DNA from: CAIUKV01 sp041659105
Lineage (GTDB): Bacteria > Actinomycetota > Acidimicrobiia > IMCC26256 > PALSA-555
DNA length: 46,249 bases
Direction of reading: 5' to 3'
NCBI GenBank assembly: GCA_041659105.1
Contig: JBAZYX010000018.1
Coordinates: forward strand, 1 to 46,249
Part shown: one piece after another, positions 8,423 to 16,226 of the stretch
Numbering within the stretch: the stretch's first letter is position 1
How the letters are laid out: every line of letters begins with the position of its first letter
Made by a program: the position numbers and the translations under genes
Notes under the pieces: model-generated
The model's database searches: none
The model's input: only the letters and a program-made list of their open reading frames with translations
Told to the model about the DNA's origin: nothing

Positions 8423-9022
8423 ATGCTCTGGCTGGCAATCGTCGTCGCGACCTTCGGTGCCGCAGTGGTGGTGGTGTCGGTCGAAGGAGCACGTCGGTCG
8501 GAGATCCCGGCGCGCGAGCGCTGGGTGTTCCTCGCGGTGAACGGCCTGCCCGCGTGGCTCTACTGGCCGCTGTGGCTGCCGATGCAGTTCGGCAACCTCG
8601 TGGTGGGCACCGCCGTCGGGCTGGGCGTCGCCTGGCACTTCGAGAGCTGGACCATGGCCCTGGCAGCCCTGTTCGCCGCCGGGCTGAAGCTCGTGGCCGA
8701 GCGGGCGGTCCGGCACTGGACGGTCCCGCTGCTCCCCGCCCGGCAACGCCCGGGCACGAGCGTGCCCGGCGCGGTCCGGCGCGGCCGCGACGTGCCCGAG
8801 GCGGGACCGAGCTTCCCCTCCGGGCACGTGATCCTCGCCGCGGCAATCGCGTGCGTCGTCTCGGTGGAGGTCCCGATCCAGTGGAGCTGGATCCCATTCG
8901 TGCTCACGCTGTGCGTGATGCTCGGCCGGGTGTACGTGGGCGCCCACAACCCGCTCGACGTCACCGCGGGGCTCGGCATCGGCCTCTTCGTGGGCGCGAT
9001 CGTCGCGTACGCGTTCGTCTAG
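8423..9022 (+). CDS. PAP2 family membrane phosphatase
   Basis: A 199-residue integral membrane protein of the phosphatidic acid phosphatase 2 superfamily. Motif C2 is PSGH at 132-135 (with the phenylalanine-containing PSF just before it) and motif C3 is R169-x5-H175-x3-D179. Motif C1 is imperfect: K89 is followed by R97 rather than the usual K-x6-RP spacing, so activity should not be assumed. Hydrophobic segments at about 1-20, 36-55, 58-72, 77-92, 134-150 and 155-170 and 180-199 give the usual multi-pass topology. The ATG at 8423 gives the cleanest first helix. It is divergent from the kinase-like gene with 23 bases between starts. Confidence 0.85.
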   Translation: MLWLAIVVATFGAAVVVVSVEGARRSEIPARERWVFLAVNGLPAWLYWPLWLPMQFGNLVVGTAVGLGVAWHFESWTMALAALFAAGLKLVAERAVRHWTVPLLPARQRPGTSVPGAVRRGRDVPEAGPSFPSGHVILAAAIACVVSVEVPIQWSWIPFVLTLCVMLGRVYVGAHNPLDVTAGLGIGLFVGAIVAYAFV

Positions 9023-9050
9023 CTGCCCGAACTCGCCGCGAGGTCGTCGC

Positions 9051-10454
9051 TCATCGGGTGCGTGCGGGAATCGACGACTCGATCGCCGTGCCGGAGAAGA
9101 ACGCCGGGTTCATGTCCGTGAACATGCGCACCACGTTGGCGAAGGTGAAGTCACGGAAGTCGGTGCGGGTGAGGTGCCCCTCCTCGACCGCCTCCCACGC
9201 ATCGGGCAGCACGTCGGTCATGTCGGGCACGTCCCAGTGGCCGATGTCGGACCCGAAGAACGCGTTGAGCCGCGCGCCGTGCGGCAGCAGCGCCGAGAAC
9301 GCGAGCGAGTTGAGCGGGTCGTCGGCCTCGCACCCGAAGAACAGCTGCTGGGCGAAGATCCGGGTGATGTCCGCCGGCCCCTCGATGCCCGACTCGGCGA
9401 ACTCGTCGATCGTCGACCGGTCGACGGCCGCGCTCGGGTTGACCCGCATCGACGCGCGCACCACCTCGGCCCGGTCGGCCAGGCGGCCGGTGGCCCAGTC
9501 GTCGATCAGCCGGTCGGCGAGCTCGACGTCGAGGTTGGCCGGGTCGTTCGCGAGGATCGCCTCGCCGCTGCGCTTGGCCCAATGGCCGATGAGGTCGGCG
9601 TGGAGCTGGCAACCCCAGGTGACCCCGCCTTCGAGGAACGCGAAGCGCAGGTCGGGGAACCGGGTGGTGACCCCGCCCATGACGAGGGAGCGGCACACCG
9701 CCTCCTGCGCCGCGGCGAAGTTGCCGAGGTGGTTGTACACGTAGTTGGTGCGCGAGGTGCGCGAGCCCCAGCCGAAGCCGATGCCGTGGAACGCCGGCAC
9801 CACGCCGAGGGCCTGGCACCGAGCCCACAACGGGTCGTAGTCGAAGTCGGAGTCGTGGCCGAGGGTGTCGATCCAGCCCTCGGTGCCGTCGGCCCGCCGG
9901 CGCGGGATCACGCCGGTCATCACCACCGACTTCAGCCCGAGCGTGCCGACCGCGTGGTCGAGCTCGGCGATGGCCTCCTCGGGGGTGAACATCGGGATGA
10001 CCGCGGTGGGCGTGAGGCGATCCGCGTACGGGCCGTACAGCTCGGCGTAGTACGTGTTCAGCGCGCGGGCCGCGACCTGGCGCAGCTCGGTGTCGGGACA
10101 GCCCATCACCGGCAGCGCCACACCCGGGTACAGGAGCCCGAAGTCGATGCCGAGCGCGCCGAGCCGCTCGTACATCAGCGCGGGGAGCGCGGTCGTGAGC
10201 CGGTCGAGCGTGGGCCCGGGCGATCCCCAGAACGGGGTCCGCACCGGGGTGTACCCGCTGCCGGGCCCGAACATCGTCCCGAGATAGCGGGAGAACCGCG
10301 CCGCGGTGTCGGCGCCGGCGAGGTCGCCCACGAGCTCCACGACCAGCGGCACGATCTCCACCAGATGGCCGTCGCCGTCGACGATCGGGTGGTCGAGCTC
10401 GGCGCGGATGCGCGCAACGGCGTCGGTCGGCGCGGGCGGCGTGCGAGTCGTCAC
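9051..10454 (-). CDS. amidohydrolase_2 family metal-dependent hydrolase
   Basis: A 467-residue TIM-barrel hydrolase of the ACMSD-like amidohydrolase_2 family. The first metal motif is D26-x-D28-x-H30 in VDGDGHLVE; an HGIGFG segment in the middle and the FGSDIGHWD block near the C-terminus supply further ligands, the last Asp being the likely catalytic one. Family members decarboxylate or hydrolyse aromatic-derived acids and lactones. The GTG at 10454 is selected because GGAGGAG precedes it at a good distance; the open frame extends far upstream through the neighbouring gene but is not coding there. It is last in an operon with the alpha/beta hydrolase (26-base gap) and P450. Confidence 0.9.
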   Translation of the reverse strand: MTTRTPPAPTDAVARIRAELDHPIVDGDGHLVEIVPLVVELVGDLAGADTAARFSRYLGTMFGPGSGYTPVRTPFWGSPGPTLDRLTTALPALMYERLGALGIDFGLLYPGVALPVMGCPDTELRQVAARALNTYYAELYGPYADRLTPTAVIPMFTPEEAIAELDHAVGTLGLKSVVMTGVIPRRRADGTEGWIDTLGHDSDFDYDPLWARCQALGVVPAFHGIGFGWGSRTSRTNYVYNHLGNFAAAQEAVCRSLVMGGVTTRFPDLRFAFLEGGVTWGCQLHADLIGHWAKRSGEAILANDPANLDVELADRLIDDWATGRLADRAEVVRASMRVNPSAAVDRSTIDEFAESGIEGPADITRIFAQQLFFGCEADDPLNSLAFSALLPHGARLNAFFGSDIGHWDVPDMTDVLPDAWEAVEEGHLTRTDFRDFTFANVVRMFTDMNPAFFSGTAIESSIPARTR

Positions 10455-10480
10455 GATGCGGCTCCTCCGGCCTCGGGGGA

Positions 10481-11212
10481 TCAGCCGCGGGCGAGGTCGG
10501 CGAACAGGTCGGCGACGCGCTGGGGCTGGGAGAAGAACGGCGAGTGGCTCGTGGCCAGCTCCACGGTGTCGGTGGTGCGGGTGGCGAGCACGCGCTGGAA
10601 CCCGAGGCTGACGGCACGGTCTTCGTGGCAGATCACGTAGGTGCTCGGGATCGTGCGCCATGCCGCGGCGCGCACGGGCTGGCCGAAGCTCGCCGCGCTC
10701 TGCGGGCACAGCCGCGCGAGCGCGAACTCGACGTCGTCGGGCCCGCAGTCGCCGTACAGCGCGGCCACCGCGCCCTCGGGATCGACCACGAGGTTGCCGT
10801 CGCCGTCGACGCGCATCGCCTCGGACACGAGGCTGGCGCGGTCGCCGCCCGCCGCGCGGTCGGGCATCACCGTGGTCATCGTCTCGCCGGCGTCGGGCAC
10901 GATCGCGCAGAGGTAGACGAGCCGCCGGACCGCGGGGACGCCGGCCGCGGCGTCGGTGATCACCGCGCCCCCGTACGAGTGGCCGACGAGCACCACCGGG
11001 CCCGGGAGCGACGCGAGGAACCCGCGCAGCCAGTCGGCGTGCGCGTGGAGATCGCCGGGCGGGCCGCCGTCGGGCCCGTGGCCGGGCAGGTCCACAGCCA
11101 CGACCGGCACGCCCGCGGCCTCGAGGAGCGGGACGACGCGGTCCCAGCACCAGGCGCCGTGGAACGCGCCGTGCACGAGGACGACGGTGGCGGGGCCGGA
11201 CCCGGCGGTCAC
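10481..11212 (-). CDS. alpha/beta hydrolase
   Basis: A 243-residue alpha/beta hydrolase with oxyanion-hole HGAFHG at 14-20, nucleophile elbow GHSYGG with S79, an acidic residue in ICHEDRAV and a C-terminal catalytic His in ATSHSPFF. The compact size and the HGAFHGAWCW start match the esterase group that includes plant methylesterases and bacterial EstC-like proteins. The GTG start overlaps the TGA stop of the P450 gene (GTGA), implying coupled expression. A plausible role is hydrolysis of an ester or lactone formed by neighbouring oxygenases; the substrate is inferred, not seen. Confidence 0.9.
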   Translation of the reverse strand: MTAGSGPATVVLVHGAFHGAWCWDRVVPLLEAAGVPVVAVDLPGHGPDGGPPGDLHAHADWLRGFLASLPGPVVLVGHSYGGAVITDAAAGVPAVRRLVYLCAIVPDAGETMTTVMPDRAAGGDRASLVSEAMRVDGDGNLVVDPEGAVAALYGDCGPDDVEFALARLCPQSAASFGQPVRAAAWRTIPSTYVICHEDRAVSLGFQRVLATRTTDTVELATSHSPFFSQPQRVADLFADLARG

Positions 11213-12477
11213 GAGAAGGGCGGTGCGGCCGGGCCGACGCGTGGGCCGGGCGTGAACGTCGCCGGCATGGTGGTGACGCCGTTCATCATCATGTTGGCGG
11301 GGTACGGCACGTAGCGCTCGAGGTCGATCTCGAAGTCGGGGATCCGGGTGAGCACCTCGCGCAGCATGACCTCGGTCTCCGTGCGGGCCAGGTGCATGCC
11401 GATGCAGCGATGGCCGCCGAGCCCGAAGGCGAGGTGGTGATTGGGATCACGGTCGATCAGGATCTCGTCGGCCCGGTCGAACGCCCGAGGGTCGCGATTC
11501 GCCCCGATCCAGCTCACCCAGAGCCGATCGCCCTTCTCGATCTGCTGACCGTTGAGCTCGACGTCGCGTGCGGCGGTCCGGGTGAGCGACTCGCTCGGGC
11601 AGAAGTAGCGGAGGTACTCCTCGATCGCGAGCGGCATCAGCTCGGGCTCGTCGATCAGGCGCTGCCGGGCCTCGGGGTGGGTGCCCAGGTGGTGCAACGC
11701 CTGCGACACGAGCGACGTGGTGGTGTCGATGCCGCCGGCGACGAGGTTGAACATCACGTTGCCGACCTGCTCGTCGGTGAGCGGTCCGCTCGCGCGCTCC
11801 ATCGTGAGGAGGAGCGACGTGATGTCGCTCCCGAGGTGCTCGCGGCGGTACGACGCGTGGACGAGCAGCTCCTCCATCATCGCCGGGGCGAGGCTCATCG
11901 CCTCGTCGTACTCGGGCGTCCCCGGGAGCTGGGCCGACATCGTGTGGAAGAACTCGGAGTAGCGCGCCCAGTTCTCCACCGGCAGCCCCATCATCTGGAG
12001 CGTGAGGACCGACGGCACCGGCGAGGTGAAGTCGAGGACGAGGTCGCCGCTCCCCCGCTCGACGATCTCGTCGAGGAACCAGGTCGCGACGGCCTCCATC
12101 TGCGGTCGCAGGGCCTCGACCGCCGCGGGGGAGAACTCGCCGTTGAGCGCGCGCCGCAGGTCGTGGTGGTCGGGTCCGTCGATCTCGGACACGCCCTGGG
12201 CCGGCACATCCGGGTGGCGCGGGTACCCGACGATGCCCTCGTAGTCGACGCCGTCGGGAGCACCGAGCAAGTACTGGTGCTTGAACGTGTCGGTGTCGCG
12301 CGCCACGGCGAGCACGTTCTCGTAGTCGGTCACGAACCAGAAGCCGCCGTGCGCGGTGTCGAACACCACCGGGCACGTGTCGCGCAGCTCCGCGTACTTC
12401 TCGTGGCGGTGGTCGATGAACTCGGGCGAGTTCGGATCGATGTCGATCGGATCGACGCGCTTGGCAACCTCGGTCAT
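11209..12477 (-). CDS. cytochrome P450
   Basis: A 422-residue soluble class I P450. The I-helix oxygen-binding motif AGGIDTTT is at 247-254, the ExxR pair is E287/R290 in EEYLR, and the heme-binding loop FGLGGHRCIG (351-360) supplies the axial C358. No membrane anchor is present, as usual for bacterial P450s, so it needs a ferredoxin and reductase, neither of which lies in this window. The ATG at 12477 is preceded by GGGGGAG. It heads the leftward operon P450, alpha/beta hydrolase, amidohydrolase. CYP family and substrate are not assignable by eye. Confidence 0.95.
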   Translation of the reverse strand: MTEVAKRVDPIDIDPNSPEFIDHRHEKYAELRDTCPVVFDTAHGGFWFVTDYENVLAVARDTDTFKHQYLLGAPDGVDYEGIVGYPRHPDVPAQGVSEIDGPDHHDLRRALNGEFSPAAVEALRPQMEAVATWFLDEIVERGSGDLVLDFTSPVPSVLTLQMMGLPVENWARYSEFFHTMSAQLPGTPEYDEAMSLAPAMMEELLVHASYRREHLGSDITSLLLTMERASGPLTDEQVGNVMFNLVAGGIDTTTSLVSQALHHLGTHPEARQRLIDEPELMPLAIEEYLRYFCPSESLTRTAARDVELNGQQIEKGDRLWVSWIGANRDPRAFDRADEILIDRDPNHHLAFGLGGHRCIGMHLARTETEVMLREVLTRIPDFEIDLERYVPYPANMMMNGVTTMPATFTPGPRVGPAAPPFS

Positions 12478-12573
12478 CGCTCCCCCAGACGATTCGGGTT
12501 CCGTGGTGCACGCCCCGGTGCGTCCCGGAGGTGTGCGCTTGTCTACCGCGGCGCAGCGCGGAAGGGAACTCGG

Positions 12574-13518
12574 CTACCCGAGGAACGCGGCGATGTCGCC
12601 GGCCGGGCGGAGGTCGCCGTCGTCCGTGAAGAGCAGCCCGGCGGCACCCGCGGCGGCGATCACGTCCACCCCGTCGTCGGGCCCGGCCACGAACGCCGCC
12701 TTCGCGAGCACCTCGGCCGTCCACCCCTGCGCCGTCACCACGGTCACCCCCGCGAGGCCGCTCTCGGCCGGTGTGCCGGTCCGGGGATCGAGGAGGTGGT
12801 GCCGGGGCGCTCCGTCGGGACCGGAGAAGACCCGCTTGGTGCGCCAGCTCGACGCCACGGCCCCGGACCCGAGGTACAGGCGCGCCCGCTCGCGGTCGGG
12901 GTCCCGCGGGTCGGCGACCGCGACCACCCACGAGCCCCCGTCGGGCGCTCGACCGTCGAGCCGGACGTCACCGCCCACCCCCACCATCACCCCGCCGGCA
13001 CCGGCTTCCCGGAGCTCCTCGACCACCAGATCCGCGGCGAAGCCCTTGCCGATCCCCCCGGGGTCGAACCTCGCTCCCCCGCGCAGGCACACGCTCCCCA
13101 CGATCGGGTCGAGCACGACCTCCGGCCGGGTCGCGACGCGCGCCGGAGCGCGCGACGCCGCGTCGACCACGCCACTGCGCGGTGGGGTGAGCTGCTCGAA
13201 GCTGCGGTCGTACCCGGCGGCCTCCAGCTCTGCGAGCAGGGTCGGGTCGAAGCGCCCGCCCGTGGCCTGCCGGCCCGCCAACGCGTGCTCGACGAGCCGG
13301 TAGGTCTCGGGCGAGACCACCACGGGCTCGCCGGGGTGCGCGTTCCAGCGGCTGATCTCACTCTGGGGGAGGAAGCGGCTCCAGCGCGCCTCGAGCTCGC
13401 GCAGCCGCGCGACGGCCCGATCGGCGAGCGAGTCGGCCAGCGCGTCGGCGCCGTCCGTGACGACGATGATCTCGCCCTCGCTGCCCATCACCGCGACGGC
13501 GCGCGACGCGACCGTCAC
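12574..13518 (-). CDS. apbE: FAD:protein FMN transferase (ApbE family)
   Basis: A 314-residue ApbE-family protein. Recognisable blocks are WSRFLPQSEISRWN (46-59), TGGRFDPT (86-93), FDPGGIGKGFAAD (151-163), GVGGDVRLDG (180-189) and HHLLDPRTGTP (240-250). The Mg-binding segment normally reading (A/T)xD reads TAE here (267-269), a conservative change. ApbE attaches FMN to a Thr/Ser of acceptor proteins; no signal peptide or lipobox is obvious, so the protein may act in the cytoplasm or be anchored otherwise. Its GTG start overlaps the kinase stop (GTGA), placing it as third gene of a regulator-kinase-ApbE operon, facing a ferric-reductase-like membrane cytochrome on the other strand. Confidence 0.92.
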   Translation of the reverse strand: MTVASRAVAVMGSEGEIIVVTDGADALADSLADRAVARLRELEARWSRFLPQSEISRWNAHPGEPVVVSPETYRLVEHALAGRQATGGRFDPTLLAELEAAGYDRSFEQLTPPRSGVVDAASRAPARVATRPEVVLDPIVGSVCLRGGARFDPGGIGKGFAADLVVEELREAGAGGVMVGVGGDVRLDGRAPDGGSWVVAVADPRDPDRERARLYLGSGAVASSWRTKRVFSGPDGAPRHHLLDPRTGTPAESGLAGVTVVTAQGWTAEVLAKAAFVAGPDDGVDVIAAAGAAGLLFTDDGDLRPAGDIAAFLG

Positions 13519-14603
13519 GGCGCGGCGACCGGCAGCGACAGGGTGAACACGGCCCCCTGCCCCACCCCCGGAGACGACGCCCGGATGTCACCATGGTGGG
13601 CCCGCGCGATGCCTCGGGCCACCGTGAGGCCGATGCCGCTCCCGCCCGGCGGGCGGTCCAGGCCGGAGACGCGGTAGAAGCGCTCGAACACCAGGTCCAG
13701 GTCGGCCGGCGCGATCCCCACCCCGTCGTCGCGCACCTCGACCGACACGCGGTCGGCACCGCGGGCCGGCACCACCTCGACGGCGCCGCCCGACGGCGTG
13801 TAGGTGAGCGCGTTCCCGAGCAGGTTGGTGAGGATCTGGAGCACGCGGTCGCGGTCGACCCGAACCGGGAGGGCCGGCCCGTCGGCGACCGCGATCCCCA
13901 CGCCCTTGTCGTCGTACTGCGGCCGGAGACGCGTGACCGCGGTCTCGGTCAGCTCCCGCAGGTCGAGATCGACGAGGTCCAAGTCGATCGCACCCTCTTC
14001 GGCGCGCGACAGCGTGGCGAGGTCGCTGGCGAGGCGCTGGAGGCGGGCGAGCTCCTCGGCCACACTCGAGAGCACCTCCTCGCTCGGCTCGAAGACGCCG
14101 TCGAGCACGCCCTCGACGTACCCGTTCGCGACGGTGAGCGGGGTGCGCATCTCGTGCGCCACCTCCGAGATGAGCCGCGCCCGACGGCGCTCCGTGGTCT
14201 CGAGCGCTTCGGCGAGACGGTTCACGTCGCGCGCCAGTGCTGCGAGCTCGAGCTCCGCCGGCTCGGCGACCCGCTCGTCGTAATGACCCTCGGCGAGCCG
14301 GCGCGTCGCGGCGCGCACCTGGCCCACCGGCCTGAGGATCCGGCGCGCGACGAACAGCGCGAACAGCGCCGCGACGAGGGCACTCAGCACGATGGCCACC
14401 GGCAACGCGCTCCGGAGCGCGTGACCGAACGCGGCGCGCGACTCCGCCTCGATCTCCCCGTGCTCACCAGCCTCGCGGATCCGCGCGGTGAACAGGTCGG
14501 GCGCACGGATCGCGATCGCGAGCACCAGCGTGACGACGGCCATGAGGCCGACCAGCACGTACGAGCCGAAGAGGCGGACGTCGAGCCGCCGCCACCGGCT
14601 CAT
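13515..14603 (-). CDS. sensor histidine kinase
   Basis: A 362-residue membrane sensor kinase. TM1 (about 13-33) and TM2 (about 66-86) bracket a short extracytoplasmic loop of only some 30 residues; a HAMP domain follows (about 86-138), then the H-box SEVAHEMRTPLT with H150, the N-box around NLLGNAL, DDGVGI and the G2 loop GSGIGL. The tiny sensor loop suggests sensing within the membrane or through a partner protein. The ATG overlaps the response-regulator stop by ATGA. The signal is unknown; the redox neighbours make respiratory or metal status a reasonable guess only. Confidence 0.95.
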   Translation of the reverse strand: MSRWRRLDVRLFGSYVLVGLMAVVTLVLAIAIRAPDLFTARIREAGEHGEIEAESRAAFGHALRSALPVAIVLSALVAALFALFVARRILRPVGQVRAATRRLAEGHYDERVAEPAELELAALARDVNRLAEALETTERRRARLISEVAHEMRTPLTVANGYVEGVLDGVFEPSEEVLSSVAEELARLQRLASDLATLSRAEEGAIDLDLVDLDLRELTETAVTRLRPQYDDKGVGIAVADGPALPVRVDRDRVLQILTNLLGNALTYTPSGGAVEVVPARGADRVSVEVRDDGVGIAPADLDLVFERFYRVSGLDRPPGGSGIGLTVARGIARAHHGDIRASSPGVGQGAVFTLSLPVAAP

Positions 14604-15307
14604 CGGGGACGACCGAGGAATCGGTAGCCCACGCCGCGCACCGTGCCGACGATCTCCGGCGCGTCCGCGGAGTCGTCGAGCGCGCGCCGGATGCTCCGGA
14701 TGTGGACGTCCACCACCCGCTCGTCACCGTAGAAGTCCCAGCCCCACACCTTCTCGATGAGCTGTCGCCGCGTGAACGCGCGTCCCGGAGCACGCGCGAG
14801 CGCCGTGAGCAGGTCGAACTCGAGCGCGCTGAGGGTGACGGGCCGGCCGTCGCGGGTCGTCTCGCGCCGGACCGGGTCGATCTCGAGCCCGTCGAACACG
14901 AGGCGGTCGCCGCCGTCGACCGACGCCGTCCCCCGCGACCTCCGCAGCACCGCCTTGATCCGGGCCACGAGCTCGCGGGGGCTGAACGGCTTGGCCAGGT
15001 AGTCGTCGGCGCCGACCGAGAGCCCGACGATCTTGTCGACCTCGTCGGCCCTGGCCGTGAGCATGATCACGTACACGTCGGACTCGGCGCGCAGCTGGCG
15101 GAGCACCTCGATGCCGTCGAGCCCGGGCATCATCACGTCGAGCACCACCAGGTCGGGCTCGTGCGCCCGCGCCAGCGAGAGCGCCTCGGCACCGTCGTGG
15201 GCGAACGCGACGTCGTACCCCTCGGCCTCGAGGTAGCGGCCCACGACCTCGCGGATGCCGGCCTCGTCGTCGGCCACGAGGATCCTCGGCTTGCCCGCGA
15301 CACTCAC
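14600..15307 (-). CDS. OmpR/PhoB-family response regulator
   Basis: A 235-residue regulator with an N-terminal receiver domain (acidic pair D13/D14, phospho-acceptor D57 in VVLDVMMPG, T84, K106 in YLAKPF) and a C-terminal winged-helix DNA-binding domain (about 135-232, ending with the VGTVRGVGYRF wing). The GTG at 15307 is preceded by GGGAGAC. It is the first gene of the regulator-kinase-ApbE operon. Fifty bases upstream lies an array of GCTTCAC direct repeats spaced 11-12 bases, which it may bind to control both directions. Confidence 0.95.
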   Translation of the reverse strand: MSVAGKPRILVADDEAGIREVVGRYLEAEGYDVAFAHDGAEALSLARAHEPDLVVLDVMMPGLDGIEVLRQLRAESDVYVIMLTARADEVDKIVGLSVGADDYLAKPFSPRELVARIKAVLRRSRGTASVDGGDRLVFDGLEIDPVRRETTRDGRPVTLSALEFDLLTALARAPGRAFTRRQLIEKVWGWDFYGDERVVDVHIRSIRRALDDSADAPEIVGTVRGVGYRFLGRPR

Positions 15308-15358
15308 GTCTCCCGACGGTAGTGCGGTCGCGCGCGTGCGGCCGGGGATCGCCGGCGT

Positions 15359-15399
15359 GCTTCACGAAGGCTTCACGGACGCTCACCTCGACGCTTCAC
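15359..15399 (+). promoter_or_regulatory. direct-repeat operator array, probable OmpR-type regulator site
   Basis: GCTTCAC occurs at 15359-15365, 15370-15376 and 15393-15399, with a degenerate GCTCAC at 15381-15386. Start-to-start distances are 11, 11 and 12 bases, i.e. 7-base units with 4-base spacers, the arrangement used by PhoB/PhoP-type regulators. The last repeat is followed after 10 bases by TTGAATCGAT (15410-15419), a possible -10 area for the rightward genes. The site lies between the regulator start and the first small membrane-protein gene. Confidence 0.65.
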
Positions 15400-15478
15400 C
15401 CCGCCCCGGTTGAATCGATGGAGCACACCGATGCGAACGGCCCGGCCCCCCGCCGGCGCCTCGTCCAGGGAGGAACCC

Positions 15479-15745
15479 ATGAACCGGCGCACCGCAATCG
15501 CCACCGCCGCGGCCGCCACGATGACCCTGCTCTCGGGGTTCGTGGCCGTGGGCGCCCACACCGGCGCGCTCGGGATCGGCAGTTCGCCGACCCCGGCAGC
15601 TGCCCAGCCCGCCGCCGCTCCCGTCGCCGCACCGGCCGACACCGCGAGCGCGACGAACACTGCCGCGGCGACCCGCTCGACCTCCGCCCCGAAGCCCGCG
15701 CAGGAGCGCGAGCACCAGGACGAGGAACGTGAATCCGATGACTGA
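15479..15745 (+). CDS. small Ala-rich secreted or membrane-anchored protein
   Basis: An 88-residue protein starting MNRRT with one hydrophobic segment (about 5-34) followed by an Ala/Pro/Thr-rich tail and a strongly charged C-terminus (EREHQDEERESDD). The ATG at 15479 has AGGGAGGA just upstream. I do not recognise a family. The tail contains D54-T-A-S-A-T59, close to but one residue shorter than the D-x2-(S/T)-(G/S)-A-T sequence that ApbE flavinylates; this is noted because an apbE gene lies on the other side of the shared control region. The last 8 bases overlap the start of the next gene. Confidence 0.65.
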   Translation: MNRRTAIATAAAATMTLLSGFVAVGAHTGALGIGSSPTPAAAQPAAAPVAAPADTASATNTAAATRSTSAPKPAQEREHQDEERESDD

Positions 15746-15959
15746 CGACCTCACCGCGGCCGACCGGGCCGAACGGATCCGGCGGCTCCAGGAACGACGG
15801 GCCGGCACGAGTGCCCGCACGGCTCCCCGCCCGAGCACGACGATCAACGCCGCAACGGAAGCTCCGCGCGCCCGGCGACCAGCCGGTCGGCGGGCAACCG
15901 GGCCAAGCCCCGGCGGCGCCACCCCGCGGCGGCGACGCGGATCATGCTCGCGGGCCTGA
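15738..15959 (+). CDS. small basic protein, probable N-terminal part of a frameshifted gene
   Basis: A 73-residue frame beginning MTDDLTAADRAERIRRLQER, a convincing soluble helix, then turning into a low-complexity Arg/Pro/Ala stretch that ends without a membrane segment. In the frame one base back, the stretch from about 15842 reads smoothly through a basic region into a transmembrane helix (the feature at 15944). The simplest explanation is one protein of about 150 residues broken by a one-base loss (or two-base gain) somewhere near 15800-15900, either a real mutation or a sequence error. It overlaps the preceding gene by 8 bases, consistent with a real start. Confidence 0.5.
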   Translation: MTDDLTAADRAERIRRLQERRAGTSARTAPRPSTTINAATEAPRARRPAGRRATGPSPGGATPRRRRGSCSRA

Positions 15960-16189
15960 GCGTCGCGTCCTTCCTCGGGATCGCCGGCAGCGTCGCGCTC
16001 GCGAGCGGCGCGACGACCGCGGCCGCACCCACGCCCGTCGCGGCCACCCCGGCCGCCGCGGTCCCGGCAAGCGCCAACGCCACCGCCGCCGTCGGCGCGA
16101 CTCCGGCGCAGGCCGCGAGTACGGCGACCGCCGCGAAGGCCGGTGCCGCCAGCGCCGCCGCCCCCCACGTGAAGACCCGGGGCAGCTGA
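15944..16189 (+). CDS. Ala-rich single-TM protein, probable C-terminal part of the frameshifted gene
   Basis: An 81-residue frame with one transmembrane helix (about 1-20) and an Ala/Thr/Pro-rich extracytoplasmic tail ending HVKTRGS. The ATG at 15944 lacks a ribosome site, and the same frame is open upstream with a basic cytoplasmic-side sequence (NRAKPRRRHPAAATRI before the ATG), so it is better read as the continuation of the 15738 gene. Residues 21-24 are SGAT, immediately after the helix; the upstream Asp expected of an ApbE target is absent. It precedes the membrane cytochrome by 37 bases. Confidence 0.5.
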   Translation: MLAGLSVASFLGIAGSVALASGATTAAAPTPVAATPAAAVPASANATAAVGATPAQAASTATAAKAGAASAAAPHVKTRGS

Positions 16190-16226
16190 CCCCCGGCCGT
16201 GACCGGTTCGTTGGGAGACTCGAACG

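Noticed and set aside
9023..9050. Terminator between the PAP2 and amidohydrolase genes
   Set aside because: Only a CTCG/CGAG four-base pairing is seen.
12478..12573. Promoter elements upstream of the P450 operon
   Set aside because: TAGACA-like and TTCCCT-like hexamers can be found, but neither matches a consensus well enough to call.
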